A stretch of 21,734 nt of DNA from Candidatus Bathyarchaeota archaeon (GTDB lineage: Archaea > Thermoproteota > Bathyarchaeia > TCS64): NCBI GenBank assembly GCA_020697635.1, contig JAEHCT010000003.1, forward strand, positions 1 to 21,734, read 5' to 3'. Each line of letters begins with the position of its first letter. Positions within the stretch are counted from its first letter, which is position 1. A program made the position numbers and the translations under genes. Shown piece by piece: positions 13,932 through 21,653 of the stretch. The notes beneath the pieces were generated by a model, which was given only the letters and a program-made list of their open reading frames with translations, was not told where the DNA came from and searched no databases.

Positions 13932-15866
13932 TTACATCCGTTCAGGCGCCTCGATGCCGAGCACCTCTAGAGAGTTCCTCAGGGTTATCCTCGTCGCGTC
14001 CACGAGCGCCAGTCTGGCGCCTATGAGCCCCTCGGTCTCGGCGTCGATGACCCTCTGGGTGGCGTAGAAGCTGTTGAACCTGTCCGCCAGGTTGTTCGCG
14101 TACGCCGTTATGTCTCCGGGCTTCAGCTCCTCGACCGCCCTCTCATAGACCTCGGGGAAGTGGGCTATGAGGTTCACGAGTTCCTTCTCCTTGACATCCG
14201 CGAGCTGCCCGTAGTCGGGGTCGGGCGTCTTCTCCACCCGCTTGAGTATGTTGCACGTCCGCGCGTGGCTGTACTGTATGAAGGGGGCGCTGTTGGTCTC
14301 GAAGTTGAGGGCCCTCTCCCAGTCGAACACCACCTGCTTCATGGGGTCCACGCTGAGGAGCGTGTACTTGACGGCGCCGAAGCCCACCATCCGGGCGATG
14401 TCCCTCTTGTCGGCCTCGCCCAGCCTGGGGTTCCGTTTGTCGACCTCCATGTAGGCCAGCTCCACCGCCTTGTCTAGCACCTCGTTGAGGGTCACGTACC
14501 TGCCGAGGCGTCCGCTCATCTTGACGCCTGGCAGCTTGACGAACTCGTAGCTGTAGTGGAGTAGGTTGTCTCCCATCCACTGGTTGCCTATGGCGGCCAG
14601 AGCTATCCTGAGCTGCAGCTGGGCCAAGTTCTGCTCCATGCCTATGACGTTGATGACCCTGTCCACGAAGCCGAACTTCCAGATGTGATAAGCCATGTCC
14701 CTGAGCGTGTACAGCGTGGTGCCGTCGCCGCGGACCAGCACTAGGCGCGGTATCTCGTGCTCCGGGTGGAGGCCCCACTTCTCTTTGAGGCCAAGGTCCC
14801 TAGCTATCCAGTCGCAGTCCAGTATCTGGGCGCCCATATCCTTGATGACGTACCCGGACTCGTTCAGCGCCTCCAGGACGTCGTCGGCGGCGCGCTTCCA
14901 GACAAGGTCGCTCTCGTAGTCGAAGCTGTCGAACCCTATCCCCAACTGCCCCAGGCTAGCCTCGAAGCCGTCCAGGCAGTACCGGACCACCTGTCGCACA
15001 TCCTTGACGGCGTCAGGCTCATCGTTCTCGTAGGCTGTGTTCAGCGCCACTATCTCCGCCATGGGGTCCTCGACTCCGGGAAGTATCTTCGCCAGGCTCG
15101 TGTAGAGCCCGGGGAACCTTTCCTTAAGATCGACGGCAGCGGTCTCATACTTATCGACCTCGTCTCTCGCCTCCTGAGCCTCGTAGACCCAGCCCTGTTC
15201 CTCCGCCTCCTTGAGGTCCGCCTTAAACCGTTTCAACTCCGTGATGACGTTCACGGATGCGTAGATGGTGCCCACCCATAGCTCCGCAGGCGACTTCGGC
15301 TCGGGTTTTCCCATGAGTCCCCACCCGTAGGTGGCCATGGCCACCTGGCGGCCCATGTCGTTCACCAAGAAGTGCCTCACGACATCGTGTCCCCGCTTCT
15401 CCAGCAGCTTGGCGAGACTGTCGCCGAGGATGCTGTTCCTGGCGTTGCCTATGTGGAGGGGGCTGTTGGGGTTGGCGCTTGTGTGCTCGACCATCACCTT
15501 CTTGGGCTCGCCGGTCTTGAGGAAGCCGTAACTCTCGTCGCCCTCGATCACCGCCTTCAACACCAGCTTAGCGTAGCTGCCTGCGTCGGTGTGGAAGTTG
15601 ATGTAACCGTTAACCGCCTTGGCTGAGGCTACAACGCCGCCTTTCTCCGGCTTGATGTGTTGCGCCAGGTTCTCGGCTATCTTGGCCGGGGATTGCCTGA
15701 GCGTCCTCGCGAGCTGGAAGCATGCCGGCGATGAGATGGCCCCCATCTCTGGCGACGGGGGCTCGCTGTACTTAACCTGAGGAAGCTCCGCTCCGGGGTA
15801 CGCCTCCTCTAGGGCGTCCACAAGGAGCTTCTCACACTCCGCTCTTAGCTCTGCGAGGGGATTCAT
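13932..15866 (-). CDS. argS: Arginyl-tRNA synthetase
   Basis: 644 residues. Charges tRNA-Arg with arginine. A class I synthetase with an N-terminal additional domain (about 1-110), the HIGH-type motif as HIGN at 138-141 in ANPNSPLHIGNARNS, the DMGRQ motif, and KMSKS replaced by KMSGR at 449-453 in GVKMSGRLGRYV, as is common for ArgRS, which often carries a degenerate KMSKS. The anticodon-binding domain ends with the usual IEAPERM tail. Start ATG 15866. The tRNA-Arg(CCG) gene ends 16 bases upstream on the same strand, so the synthetase message may begin with tRNA processing. Stop is TAA. Confidence 0.97.
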   Translation of the reverse strand: MNPLAELRAECEKLLVDALEEAYPGAELPQVKYSEPPSPEMGAISSPACFQLARTLRQSPAKIAENLAQHIKPEKGGVVASAKAVNGYINFHTDAGSYAKLVLKAVIEGDESYGFLKTGEPKKVMVEHTSANPNSPLHIGNARNSILGDSLAKLLEKRGHDVVRHFLVNDMGRQVAMATYGWGLMGKPEPKSPAELWVGTIYASVNVITELKRFKADLKEAEEQGWVYEAQEARDEVDKYETAAVDLKERFPGLYTSLAKILPGVEDPMAEIVALNTAYENDEPDAVKDVRQVVRYCLDGFEASLGQLGIGFDSFDYESDLVWKRAADDVLEALNESGYVIKDMGAQILDCDWIARDLGLKEKWGLHPEHEIPRLVLVRGDGTTLYTLRDMAYHIWKFGFVDRVINVIGMEQNLAQLQLRIALAAIGNQWMGDNLLHYSYEFVKLPGVKMSGRLGRYVTLNEVLDKAVELAYMEVDKRNPRLGEADKRDIARMVGFGAVKYTLLSVDPMKQVVFDWERALNFETNSAPFIQYSHARTCNILKRVEKTPDPDYGQLADVKEKELVNLIAHFPEVYERAVEELKPGDITAYANNLADRFNSFYATQRVIDAETEGLIGARLALVDATRITLRNSLEVLGIEAPERM

Positions 15867-15882
15867 CTTTTTTCACTTCGGT

Positions 15883-15958
15883 TGGCGGGCCCGGCAGGAT
15901 TCGAACCCGCGATCTCCGGCTCCGGAGGCCGGTGCATTATCCACTCTGCTACGGGCCC
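15883..15958 (-). tRNA. tRNA-Arg(CCG), with encoded CCA
   Basis: Read on the minus strand: acceptor stem GGGCCCG pairs perfectly with CGGGCCC, T8-A9, a D-arm of 3 pairs (GCA/TGC), anticodon stem CCGGC/GCCGG with loop CTCCGGA (anticodon CCG, reading Arg CGG), variable loop AGATC, T-arm GCGGG-TTCGAAT-CCTGC with one G-T pair, discriminator G73 and genome-encoded CCA. The mature body is 15886-15958 (73 bases). No intron is seen. It lies 16 bases upstream of argS. Confidence 0.95.
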
Positions 15959-15983
15959 GCACAGATAGAAACCAAAGATATCT

Positions 15984-15991
15984 GATTAAAG
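15984..15991 (-). promoter_or_regulatory. TATA-like element for the tRNA-Arg/argS unit
   Basis: On the minus strand GCTTTAAT ends about 26 bases upstream of the mature tRNA 5' end (15958), the spacing expected for an archaeal TATA box. No other promoter-like site separates the tRNA from argS (16 bases). Confidence 0.5.
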
Positions 15992-16024
15992 CGTTTCTCA
16001 ACCAACGCCACCCCACGGCAAACT

Positions 16025-16031
16025 GTATATT
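16025..16031 (+). promoter_or_regulatory. TATA box for the M14 peptidase gene
   Basis: The sequence gtatatt is centred 26 bases before the ATG at 16054, so the transcript is probably leaderless. It shares a 95-base divergent region with the tRNA-Arg promoter. Confidence 0.5.
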
Positions 16032-16053
16032 CTTACTAAACGCTTCCCTCTCC

Positions 16054-17112
16054 ATGACTGATCAATTAATCAGCCCAGAGGCTTTCTTCGGGTACAGGCT
16101 CGGCGGCGACCGTAAGATAGCGCGATGGGACAGGATTGTCGCGTACTTCAACCTTTTGAGCAAGGAGAGCGACCGAATCAAGGTAATCGACATGGGGCCA
16201 TCCACCGAGGGGGCGTCGTTCCTCCTCGTGGTGATATCCTCCCCCGAGAACCTCTCTAGACTCGAGGAGATCAGGGAAGCCAACCTCAGGCTCAGCGACC
16301 CGAGGGGTCTATCCGACGAGGAGGCGGAGGAACACATAGCCCACGGTGTGGCGGTGGTGTGCCAGTCCATGAGCCTCCATGCCAGCGAGATAGCGCCGAC
16401 GCAGATGGCCCCCGAGCTGGCCTACGATCTGGTGAGCGGCGAAGACGAGGACACGTGTCGAATATTGGACAACGTGGTCTTCCTCATGGTCCCCTGCTTC
16501 AACCCAGATGGCCAGATCATGGTCGCTGACTGGTACGACAGGTGGATCGGCACGGAGTACGAGGGCAGCCCGCTACCGTGGCTCTACCACAGGTACGGCG
16601 GCCACGACAACAACAGGGACGCCTTCCAGACGAACATGGTGGAGTCCAGGTACGTCGCCTCCATACTCTTCAGGGACTGGATGCCCCAAGCCTACGTCGA
16701 CCACCACCAGATGGGCAGCTTCGGGGCCAGGTTCTATATACCGCCGTACACCGAGCCCATGAGGCCCCACGCCGACCCCTTGGTCTACTGGGAGCACATG
16801 TGGTACGGGGGTCACATGGCCACCTTGCTGGAGCAGAACGGCAAGGCCGGCGTCATCGCGGGGGGGTCCACGTTCCCCGCCTGGGGGCACATGGGCTGGC
16901 ACCGCATCACCAACCATCACAACATATGCGGCATGCTCACGGAGACGGCCAGCGCCAAACTCGCCACACCGATCCACATACAAGTGGACCAGCTTAAGGG
17001 CAACCACTTCAGCTTCCCTGAGTACGTCGCCCAGACAAACTTCCCCCACCCATGGGAGGGGGGCTGGTGGAGGCTCCGCGAGATGGTGGAACAGATAAAG
17101 ATCTCGGCCTAG
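16054..17112 (+). CDS. M14 metallocarboxypeptidase-family protein, N-terminal catalytic part ending at in-frame TAG
   Basis: 352 residues from ATG to a TAG at 17110-17112. Zinc ligands H109 and E112 (SLHASE), conserved NPDG (150-153) and GHDNNRD (183-189), third zinc ligand in DHHQMG (H217/H218) and the catalytic E297 in MLTETASA: the whole M14 active site lies in this part. No signal peptide, so the enzyme would be cytoplasmic. After the TAG the same frame runs without another stop to 18586, with sequence continuing the family, so this is probably the first part of a single 844-residue gene. Leaderless start with TATA at 26 bases. As it stands the product would be a catalytic domain lacking its C-terminal half. 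Explanations: nonsense mutation, assembly error, programmed readthrough or pyrrolysine insertion. Confidence 0.85.
   Translation: MTDQLISPEAFFGYRLGGDRKIARWDRIVAYFNLLSKESDRIKVIDMGPSTEGASFLLVVISSPENLSRLEEIREANLRLSDPRGLSDEEAEEHIAHGVAVVCQSMSLHASEIAPTQMAPELAYDLVSGEDEDTCRILDNVVFLMVPCFNPDGQIMVADWYDRWIGTEYEGSPLPWLYHRYGGHDNNRDAFQTNMVESRYVASILFRDWMPQAYVDHHQMGSFGARFYIPPYTEPMRPHADPLVYWEHMWYGGHMATLLEQNGKAGVIAGGSTFPAWGHMGWHRITNHHNICGMLTETASAKLATPIHIQVDQLKGNHFSFPEYVAQTNFPHPWEGGWWRLREMVEQIKISA
17110..17112 (+). other. In-frame TAG codon inside the M14 gene
   Basis: The reading frame of the M14 gene (16054-18588) is interrupted only here. The context is atctcggcctaggcgaccct. The flanking protein reads EMVEQIKISA, TAG, ATLDHAARNRETVLRN, helical and family-like on both sides. 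A weak hairpin (GGCG at 17112-17115 with CGCC further on) follows; I see no strong stem loop. Confidence 0.85.
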
Positions 17113-18588
17113 GCGACCCTGGACCACGCCGCCAGAAACAGGGAGACAGTCCTGAGGAACGCCATCCTCAAGGCGCGTAGACAGACGGAGAGGGGCTCCA
17201 AAGACGAGCACCAGGCGTACGTCGTCCCTGCCCAGCAGCACGACCCATCCACGGCGCGCATCCTCGTGGAGAAGCTCCTGCTCCAAGGCGTAGAGATCCA
17301 TGTAACCTTGGAAGGCTTCGAGGCTGACGGCGTCAGCTACGGCGTCGGCTCCTGCGTGGTCTTCAACGCGCAGCCGAAGCACGGGGTCATCAAGAACCTC
17401 CTGGAGAGGACCTTTTACCCGGACAACGCCTGGACCCGTGAGAAGGATGGGACGCCGAGGGCGCCCAGGGACAAGGCCACAGACACGATGCACGAGTTCA
17501 TGGGGGTGAGAGTGGATCCGGTGACTGTCGTCCCGCCCATCAAGTTGGAGCGAGTAACAGAAGCCCCGAGGCCCAGCGGTGAGATACTGGGCACGTCGAA
17601 GCACGGCTACGCCCTAGACTGCAGGCATAACGACAGCTACAGGGCGGCCATGGCGCTCCTAAATGCCGGCGCAAGGGTCTGGCGCTCTAAGGAGCCCGTG
17701 GCATGCGGCGAATACTGGCTTCCAGCAGGAGCCTTCGTAACGAACCCCGGGGATGAGCAGTTAGACAATCTCGCTAAGGCTCTCGGGGTAACCTGCCACG
17801 CAGTGCAGGAGAAGCCAGAAGCCTATGAGTTGTCCAAGCCCCGCGTTGGCCTCTACCAGCGGTACTACGGCGGAAACGCGGATGAGGGGTGGACGCGGCT
17901 TGTGCTGGAGAAGTTCGGCTTCAGCTACGAGACGCTGAGGGACGAAGGGATCGACGACCGACTGAGCGACAGGTTTGATGTCATAGTGCTCCCCAGCGAC
18001 CCTGCGTGGGTGATATTGGGCGAGGACGTCGAGGAACACTTCGAGGAGAGGGGGCGCCCCGCGCCTCTTACCCCACCAGAGTACAGGAGCGGCACGGGAA
18101 AGGAGGGCGTTGAGCGCCTGGTCAAGTACGTGTCCGAGGGCGGGACGCTGGTGTGCCTCAACGAGTCCAGCTTGTTCGCCGCAGAGGCGTTCAAACTAGG
18201 CATAGGCGACGCAGTACAGGAGAAATCCACCAAGGAGTTCTTCTGCCCGGCGTCGACGCTGCGCGTCACGGTAGACAACATGCACCCCCTGGGTTACGGT
18301 ATGCCTGAGGACTCGACCCTGTTCTTCTGGGACAGCCCTGTCTTCGAAGTGAAGCCGAGCCTCAGCGGCGAGAAGATGGTGACGGTGGCCAGGTACCCGG
18401 CTCACCAGATCCTTCAGAGCGGGTGGCTAGACGGAGAGAAGCATCTGGCCGGGAAACCGGCTTTGATGGTGGTCGAGGTGGGGAGCGGGAGGGTCGTGTT
18501 GTTCGGGTTCCGCCCCCAGCACCGTGCCCAGACCCACGGCACCTACAAGCTCCTCTTCAACGGTCTACTTCTCCCAGCCATGACCTAA
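17113..18588 (+). pseudogene. M14 metallocarboxypeptidase-family protein, C-terminal part after in-frame TAG
   Basis: In phase with the upstream part and open for 491 codons to TAA. It starts ATLDHAARNRETVLRN and includes AYVVPAQQHDPSTARILVEK, a pattern seen in the C-terminal half of large M14 proteins that follow the catalytic domain, then a beta-rich end with SGRVVLFGFRPQHRAQTHGT typical of a glutamine-amidotransferase-like or beta-sandwich accessory domain. GTG at 17266 is the first credible internal start (a separate 440-residue protein), but it lacks all zinc and catalytic residues and cannot be an active peptidase on its own. I annotate it as the remainder of an interrupted gene, intact but for the TAG. 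Codon use resembles the first part, so any disruption is recent. Confidence 0.7.
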
Positions 18589-18592
18589 CCAC

Positions 18593-18598
18593 TTTTTT
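18593..18598 (+). terminator. T-tract after the M14 gene
   Basis: Six consecutive T residues begin 5 bases after the M14 stop (TAA 18586-18588). Archaeal RNA polymerase can terminate on such a tract without a hairpin. Confidence 0.5.
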
Positions 18599-18716
18599 GA
18601 GTGTTTAAAGGGAGGAATGGGCGACTGGGAGCCTTATGTTCCTTTTAGTGGAAATAATGTTAGGTGTGCCTAATTTCGCTGAACGGAAACCGGTTGAAAA
18701 CGCGGTTAAACTGATC

Positions 18717-18727
18717 AAATATTTAAA
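18717..18727 (+). promoter_or_regulatory. TATA box for glutamine synthetase
   Basis: The sequence aaatatttaaa predicts transcription start near 18748, about 20 bases before the ATG at 18770. The whole 18589-18760 spacer is AT rich beyond this and holds no other gene. Confidence 0.55.
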
Positions 18728-18769
18728 CCATCTCCTACGAGTAAATCAGAGTGTTCACCGTTGAGCGAG

Positions 18770-20050
18770 ATGGAGTCTCTGATCAGCTCGTTGGACTACG
18801 TACAGTTCAACTTCACCACCCTATTCGGCGACCTGAAGTCCGTCGAGTTCCCAGCCGAGATCTGGGGCGAGATGTGTGAGGGCACGGGCGTCGACGGCAG
18901 CAGCCTGGGCTTCCTGAGGACCGAGCAGAGCGACATGAGGGTGCTGCCCGACGCGTCGACGTATGCCCCTCTGCCGTGGGACGACCGGGTCGCACGGATC
19001 ATCTGCGACATGGCGGATAACGAGGGGGCTCCCCACCCTCTCTGCCCTCGATCCATACTTAAGCGGGAGATAACGAAAGCGCGTGGCTTAGGCTACGAGT
19101 ACAGGACCCGCCCCGAACTGGAGTGGTACTTCCTGAACGACGACTACACGCCCGCCGACGACGGCGGCTACATGGACACGCTGCCTTTCGATGGCTATAG
19201 TTTCCTCCGACGCAGCGTCATCGACGACCTCAGGGAGATGGGAGCGGGCGTCAAGACTATTCACCACGAGAACGGTCCCGGGCAGCAGGAGTTCGAGTTC
19301 ACCCCCGACGACGCCTTGAGGCAGGCCGACAACGTCCAGACGGCGAAGATGGTCACCAAGACGGACAGCCTCATGGAGGGCGTCGTCTCGACGTTCATGC
19401 CCAAGCCTCTGCCCGAGGAGGCGGGGAGCGGCCTCCACATACACCAGTACCTGGCCGAGGGCGGCGAGAACATTTTCGCGGATCCCGACGAGGGAATAAG
19501 CGGGTTCCTGGTCCACTTCGTGGGGGGACTCATGGAGCACGTGGACGCCATGACCGCCATCCTCAACCCCACCACCAACAGCTACAGGCGTCTGGTGCCG
19601 GGCCACGAGGCGCCCGTCTACAAGAGCTGGGGCGTGGCCAACCGGACGGCCCTCATAAGGATACCCGGGTACGAGAGGAGCGCCCGCGTAGAGTACCGGG
19701 CCACCGACTGCTCCACCAACATCTACCTGGCTTCCGCGCTGCTTCTGGCCGCGGGCATGGACGGCGTCAGACGTGGCATCGAGCCCAACACACCCACCAC
19801 GGAGAACGTCGAGAAGATGACCGAGAAGCGTAAGAAGGAGCTGGGCATCACCCGGCTCCCAGGGGACCTCGGCGAGGCCCTGGACCACCTGGAGGGCAGC
19901 GGCTTCGTCCGGGACCTGCTCGGCGGCGACCTCGTGGAGACCTGGCTCGAGCACAAGCGAAGCGAGTACAGGGAGTACCTCGACGCCGAGAGGCTTGGAG
20001 AATCAGAGGCCCGGCAGTGGGAGCTGAAGAGGTACCTGGAGCGGGTCTGA
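18770..20050 (+). CDS. glnA: Glutamine synthetase, type I-like
   Basis: About 426 residues. ATP-dependent ammonia assimilation (glutamate to glutamine) or a related gamma-glutamyl ligase. GSI signatures: DGSSLGFLRTEQSDMRVLPD in the N-terminal grasp domain, RPELEWYFL, GPGQQEFEF, GSGLHIHQYL (H-x-H), and NPTTNSYRRLVPGHEAPVY then VANRTALIRIPGYERSA in the catalytic domain. The loop around the Tyr adenylylation site of GSI-beta (xLYDLP) reads GITRLPGDLGEAL, with no Tyr, so adenylylation control is unlikely (alpha-like). The frame opens at TTG 18761; I chose ATG 18770 since neither has a Shine-Dalgarno. gamma-Glutamylpolyamine or -methylamide synthetases share this fold, so substrate is not certain. 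Stop is TGA; convergent with xpf. Confidence 0.92.
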   Translation: MESLISSLDYVQFNFTTLFGDLKSVEFPAEIWGEMCEGTGVDGSSLGFLRTEQSDMRVLPDASTYAPLPWDDRVARIICDMADNEGAPHPLCPRSILKREITKARGLGYEYRTRPELEWYFLNDDYTPADDGGYMDTLPFDGYSFLRRSVIDDLREMGAGVKTIHHENGPGQQEFEFTPDDALRQADNVQTAKMVTKTDSLMEGVVSTFMPKPLPEEAGSGLHIHQYLAEGGENIFADPDEGISGFLVHFVGGLMEHVDAMTAILNPTTNSYRRLVPGHEAPVYKSWGVANRTALIRIPGYERSARVEYRATDCSTNIYLASALLLAAGMDGVRRGIEPNTPTTENVEKMTEKRKKELGITRLPGDLGEALDHLEGSGFVRDLLGGDLVETWLEHKRSEYREYLDAERLGESEARQWELKRYLERV

Positions 20051-20056
20051 TCCCCG

Positions 20057-20090
20057 CCCTCATGGCACGTTACGTGAGGGTTCTTCTCTA
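20057..20090 (+). terminator. Candidate hairpin terminator after glnA
   Basis: CCCTCA (20057-20062) pairs with TGAGGG (20075-20080) across a 12-base loop. It is followed by a pyrimidine tract, ttcttctct. It sits between convergent glnA and xpf and could end the plus transcript; the short stem makes this tentative. Confidence 0.4.
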
Positions 20091-20822
20091 GTCTGGTTTC
20101 TCGGCTCCGCAGAGAGCGGCGTACGACTCGTGGAGGAGACGCTGGGCGTTCTCGACTATCACGGGGCCCACGCCCTTGACGTCCGCCAGGGGGCCTAGGA
20201 GTCTCTTGGTCTTCCCGCTCTTGCTCACCCGCACCTCGGCGTTGGCGAACTCCTCTATCACCCTGTACGGGGTCTCGTAGTGGGTGAGCAGCTCCTGGGC
20301 GAGGGTCGTGCCTATCTGGGGGAGCCCGGAGAGGAGGTATACTTGCTGGTCGTGGAGGGGTAGGCTCCTGTTCACGCTGCGGAGCTGTATGGTCCGTTCC
20401 TCCTTGGCCTGCTCCCTGTAGGCGAGCCTGTGGAGGAGCACCGCGGTGGACTCGGGGCTGTCCGTGGGTATGATGTTGACGCCGTAGTCCAGCGCCAGGC
20501 TGCTGAGGGCGCCGTAGACGCTTGCTGGCTTCATGGCGCTGCGTTTGAAGGCGCGGCTGAGCTGCCCCTCGAGGATTACTACCGGGCGCTCGTATATCTG
20601 GGCCATGTCGCGTGCCTGGTTGAAGAGTCGTCCGTCCTTCATGCTGCCGATGAAGTCGCTGACGTCCTTGCGTTCGACGCCGACGCGGTCGCTGACGACG
20701 TAGTCGCAGACGTCCAGCTTCCTGACGTCCACCTCGAATCCGTTCCACATCATGTAGTTGACTATGTCGCGGCGGCTGGACGCCTCGTTGCTGTCGATGC
20801 AGATGTGGAGGGCTTCACTCAT
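20088..20822 (-). CDS. xpf: XPF/ERCC4-type structure-specific nuclease, helicase-less
   Basis: 244 residues. Cuts branched or flap DNA in repair and recombination. The nuclease active site is visible: D10 in ICIDSNE, D40 in CDYVV (usual GD is CD here) and ERK-xxx-D at 50-56 (VERKDVSD). DGRLFNQARDMAQIYE follows as in crenarchaeal XPF. A C-terminal double helix-hairpin-helix (LSGLPQIGTTLAQELLTHY and LADVKGVGPVIVENAQRL) binds DNA. The length fits the short XPF of crenarchaeal type, with no helicase as in euryarchaeal Hef; partner PCNA is expected. The ATG at 20822 overlaps the mobB end by 8 bases, so the pair is translationally coupled. Stop is TAG. Confidence 0.95.
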   Translation of the reverse strand: MSEALHICIDSNEASSRRDIVNYMMWNGFEVDVRKLDVCDYVVSDRVGVERKDVSDFIGSMKDGRLFNQARDMAQIYERPVVILEGQLSRAFKRSAMKPASVYGALSSLALDYGVNIIPTDSPESTAVLLHRLAYREQAKEERTIQLRSVNRSLPLHDQQVYLLSGLPQIGTTLAQELLTHYETPYRVIEEFANAEVRVSKSGKTKRLLGPLADVKGVGPVIVENAQRLLHESYAALCGAEKPD

Positions 20823-21579
20823 CGTCCTCTACCTCGAAGGCTATCTCGACCCTTCGGGGGCTGTCCCCGCCCTTGAGGCTTCTCAGGAACCCCAGTAGCA
20901 TGCCCTTGAAGGCGCGCTGCACGAAGCCGCCGAGGGGCACAGGCTCGTCGTTGACGCGGAGCGTGAACTCGACGCTGTTCCTGACGCACTGCCTGGCCTC
21001 GGCCTCGCCGCCGAGGATTGCCTGGCCTAGGCTCCTACAGTCGTCGTAGCCGCATCCATGGCAGTTCACGCCTGGGAGCATGGGATATGCCTTCTCCTCG
21101 ACCAGGTCTGCCAGCCGGACTGCGTCGCCTAGCTGCATCACGGGTAGATCCGTGTCTCCTGTGAACCCGGAGCCGGGTACCTTCACGGCGGCGATCTCCA
21201 GCCCGTTCCTCAGCTTCTCGATGTCCTCGTCCAGCCTCGGGACCAGGAGCCTGGCGTGGGTGTCCAGCGTCTTGAAGCCCTCGACCACGAGGATGTCGAG
21301 GTCCCCGAGGGCCTTCACCGCGTCCCCGACTTTGACGTGGTCGTCTATGAATATGGCGGCGGCGTTCTGGTGCAGTATCGCCGCGGCCTTGGCCCCAGCC
21401 TCCCTGTGCCGGGCGGTGTCCTTGCCGGGGGTGTCGAAGTCTATGTTCTCGGCGGTGTGCTTCAGGGTGCCGACGCGGTGGCCTCTCCGGGTGAGCTCTG
21501 TGACGAGGGTCTCCACGGCTCTGGTCTTTCCGGAGTCTTTGTAGCCTACGACGGCGACGGTCTTTGGTGGGGTCATCAT
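20815..21579 (-). CDS. mobB: MobB P-loop protein fused to a four-cysteine Fe-S domain
   Basis: 254 residues. The N-terminal ~165 residues are MobB, a GTPase that assists molybdopterin guanine dinucleotide formation: P-loop GYKDSGKT (12-19), a THxAENIDFDTPGKDT region (D near 55), VVEGFKTL. Residues 166-200 hold a Fe-S motif C173-x2-C176-x4-C181-x16-C198 (LPGVNCHGCGYDDCRSLGQ) like the 4Fe-4S domain (FeS, PF04060-type) of corrinoid and RnfB proteins. The tail (200-254) is a short beta region. Such fusions occur in archaea; the exact role is unknown. ATG at 21579 (a second ATG is at 21576) lies 26 bases after a TATA-like GGATTTATC, so it is leaderless. Stop TGA overlaps xpf. Confidence 0.87.
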   Translation of the reverse strand: MMTPPKTVAVVGYKDSGKTRAVETLVTELTRRGHRVGTLKHTAENIDFDTPGKDTARHREAGAKAAAILHQNAAAIFIDDHVKVGDAVKALGDLDILVVEGFKTLDTHARLLVPRLDEDIEKLRNGLEIAAVKVPGSGFTGDTDLPVMQLGDAVRLADLVEEKAYPMLPGVNCHGCGYDDCRSLGQAILGGEAEARQCVRNSVEFTLRVNDEPVPLGGFVQRAFKGMLLGFLRSLKGGDSPRRVEIAFEVEDDE

Positions 21580-21600
21580 CCACGTTTATCCATGGGGCCG

Positions 21601-21629
21601 GATAAATCCATTCCCCAGTGTTCATATAC
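21601..21629. promoter_or_regulatory. Divergent promoters of mobB and the RNase J-like gene
   Basis: Within 74 bases between two starts: gataaatcc (21601-21609), read as GGATTTATC on the minus strand, is 26 bases ahead of the mobB ATG. The plus-strand ttcatatac (21621-21629) is about 29 bases ahead of the ATG at 21654. Both genes look leaderless. Confidence 0.5.
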
Positions 21630-21653
21630 GCGTCGGATACATTCTCGGTTGGT

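Noticed and set aside
15873..16055. 60-residue frame spanning the tRNA-Arg gene.
   Set aside because: It is translation of the tRNA (APASGAGDRGFESCRA is a frequent tRNA artefact).
17112..17135. A stem loop after the TAG resembling a pyrrolysine insertion element.
   Set aside because: Only a 4-base GGCG/CGCC pairing is visible, common in GC-rich DNA.
16573..17604. Minus-strand 343-residue frame across the TAG region of the M14 gene.
   Set aside because: Low-complexity reverse shadow (many V, G, L, D repeats), no known motif, and M14 catalytic motifs are on the plus strand.
19088..19954. Minus-strand 288-residue frame inside glnA.
   Set aside because: Antisense shadow of an unmistakable glutamine synthetase.
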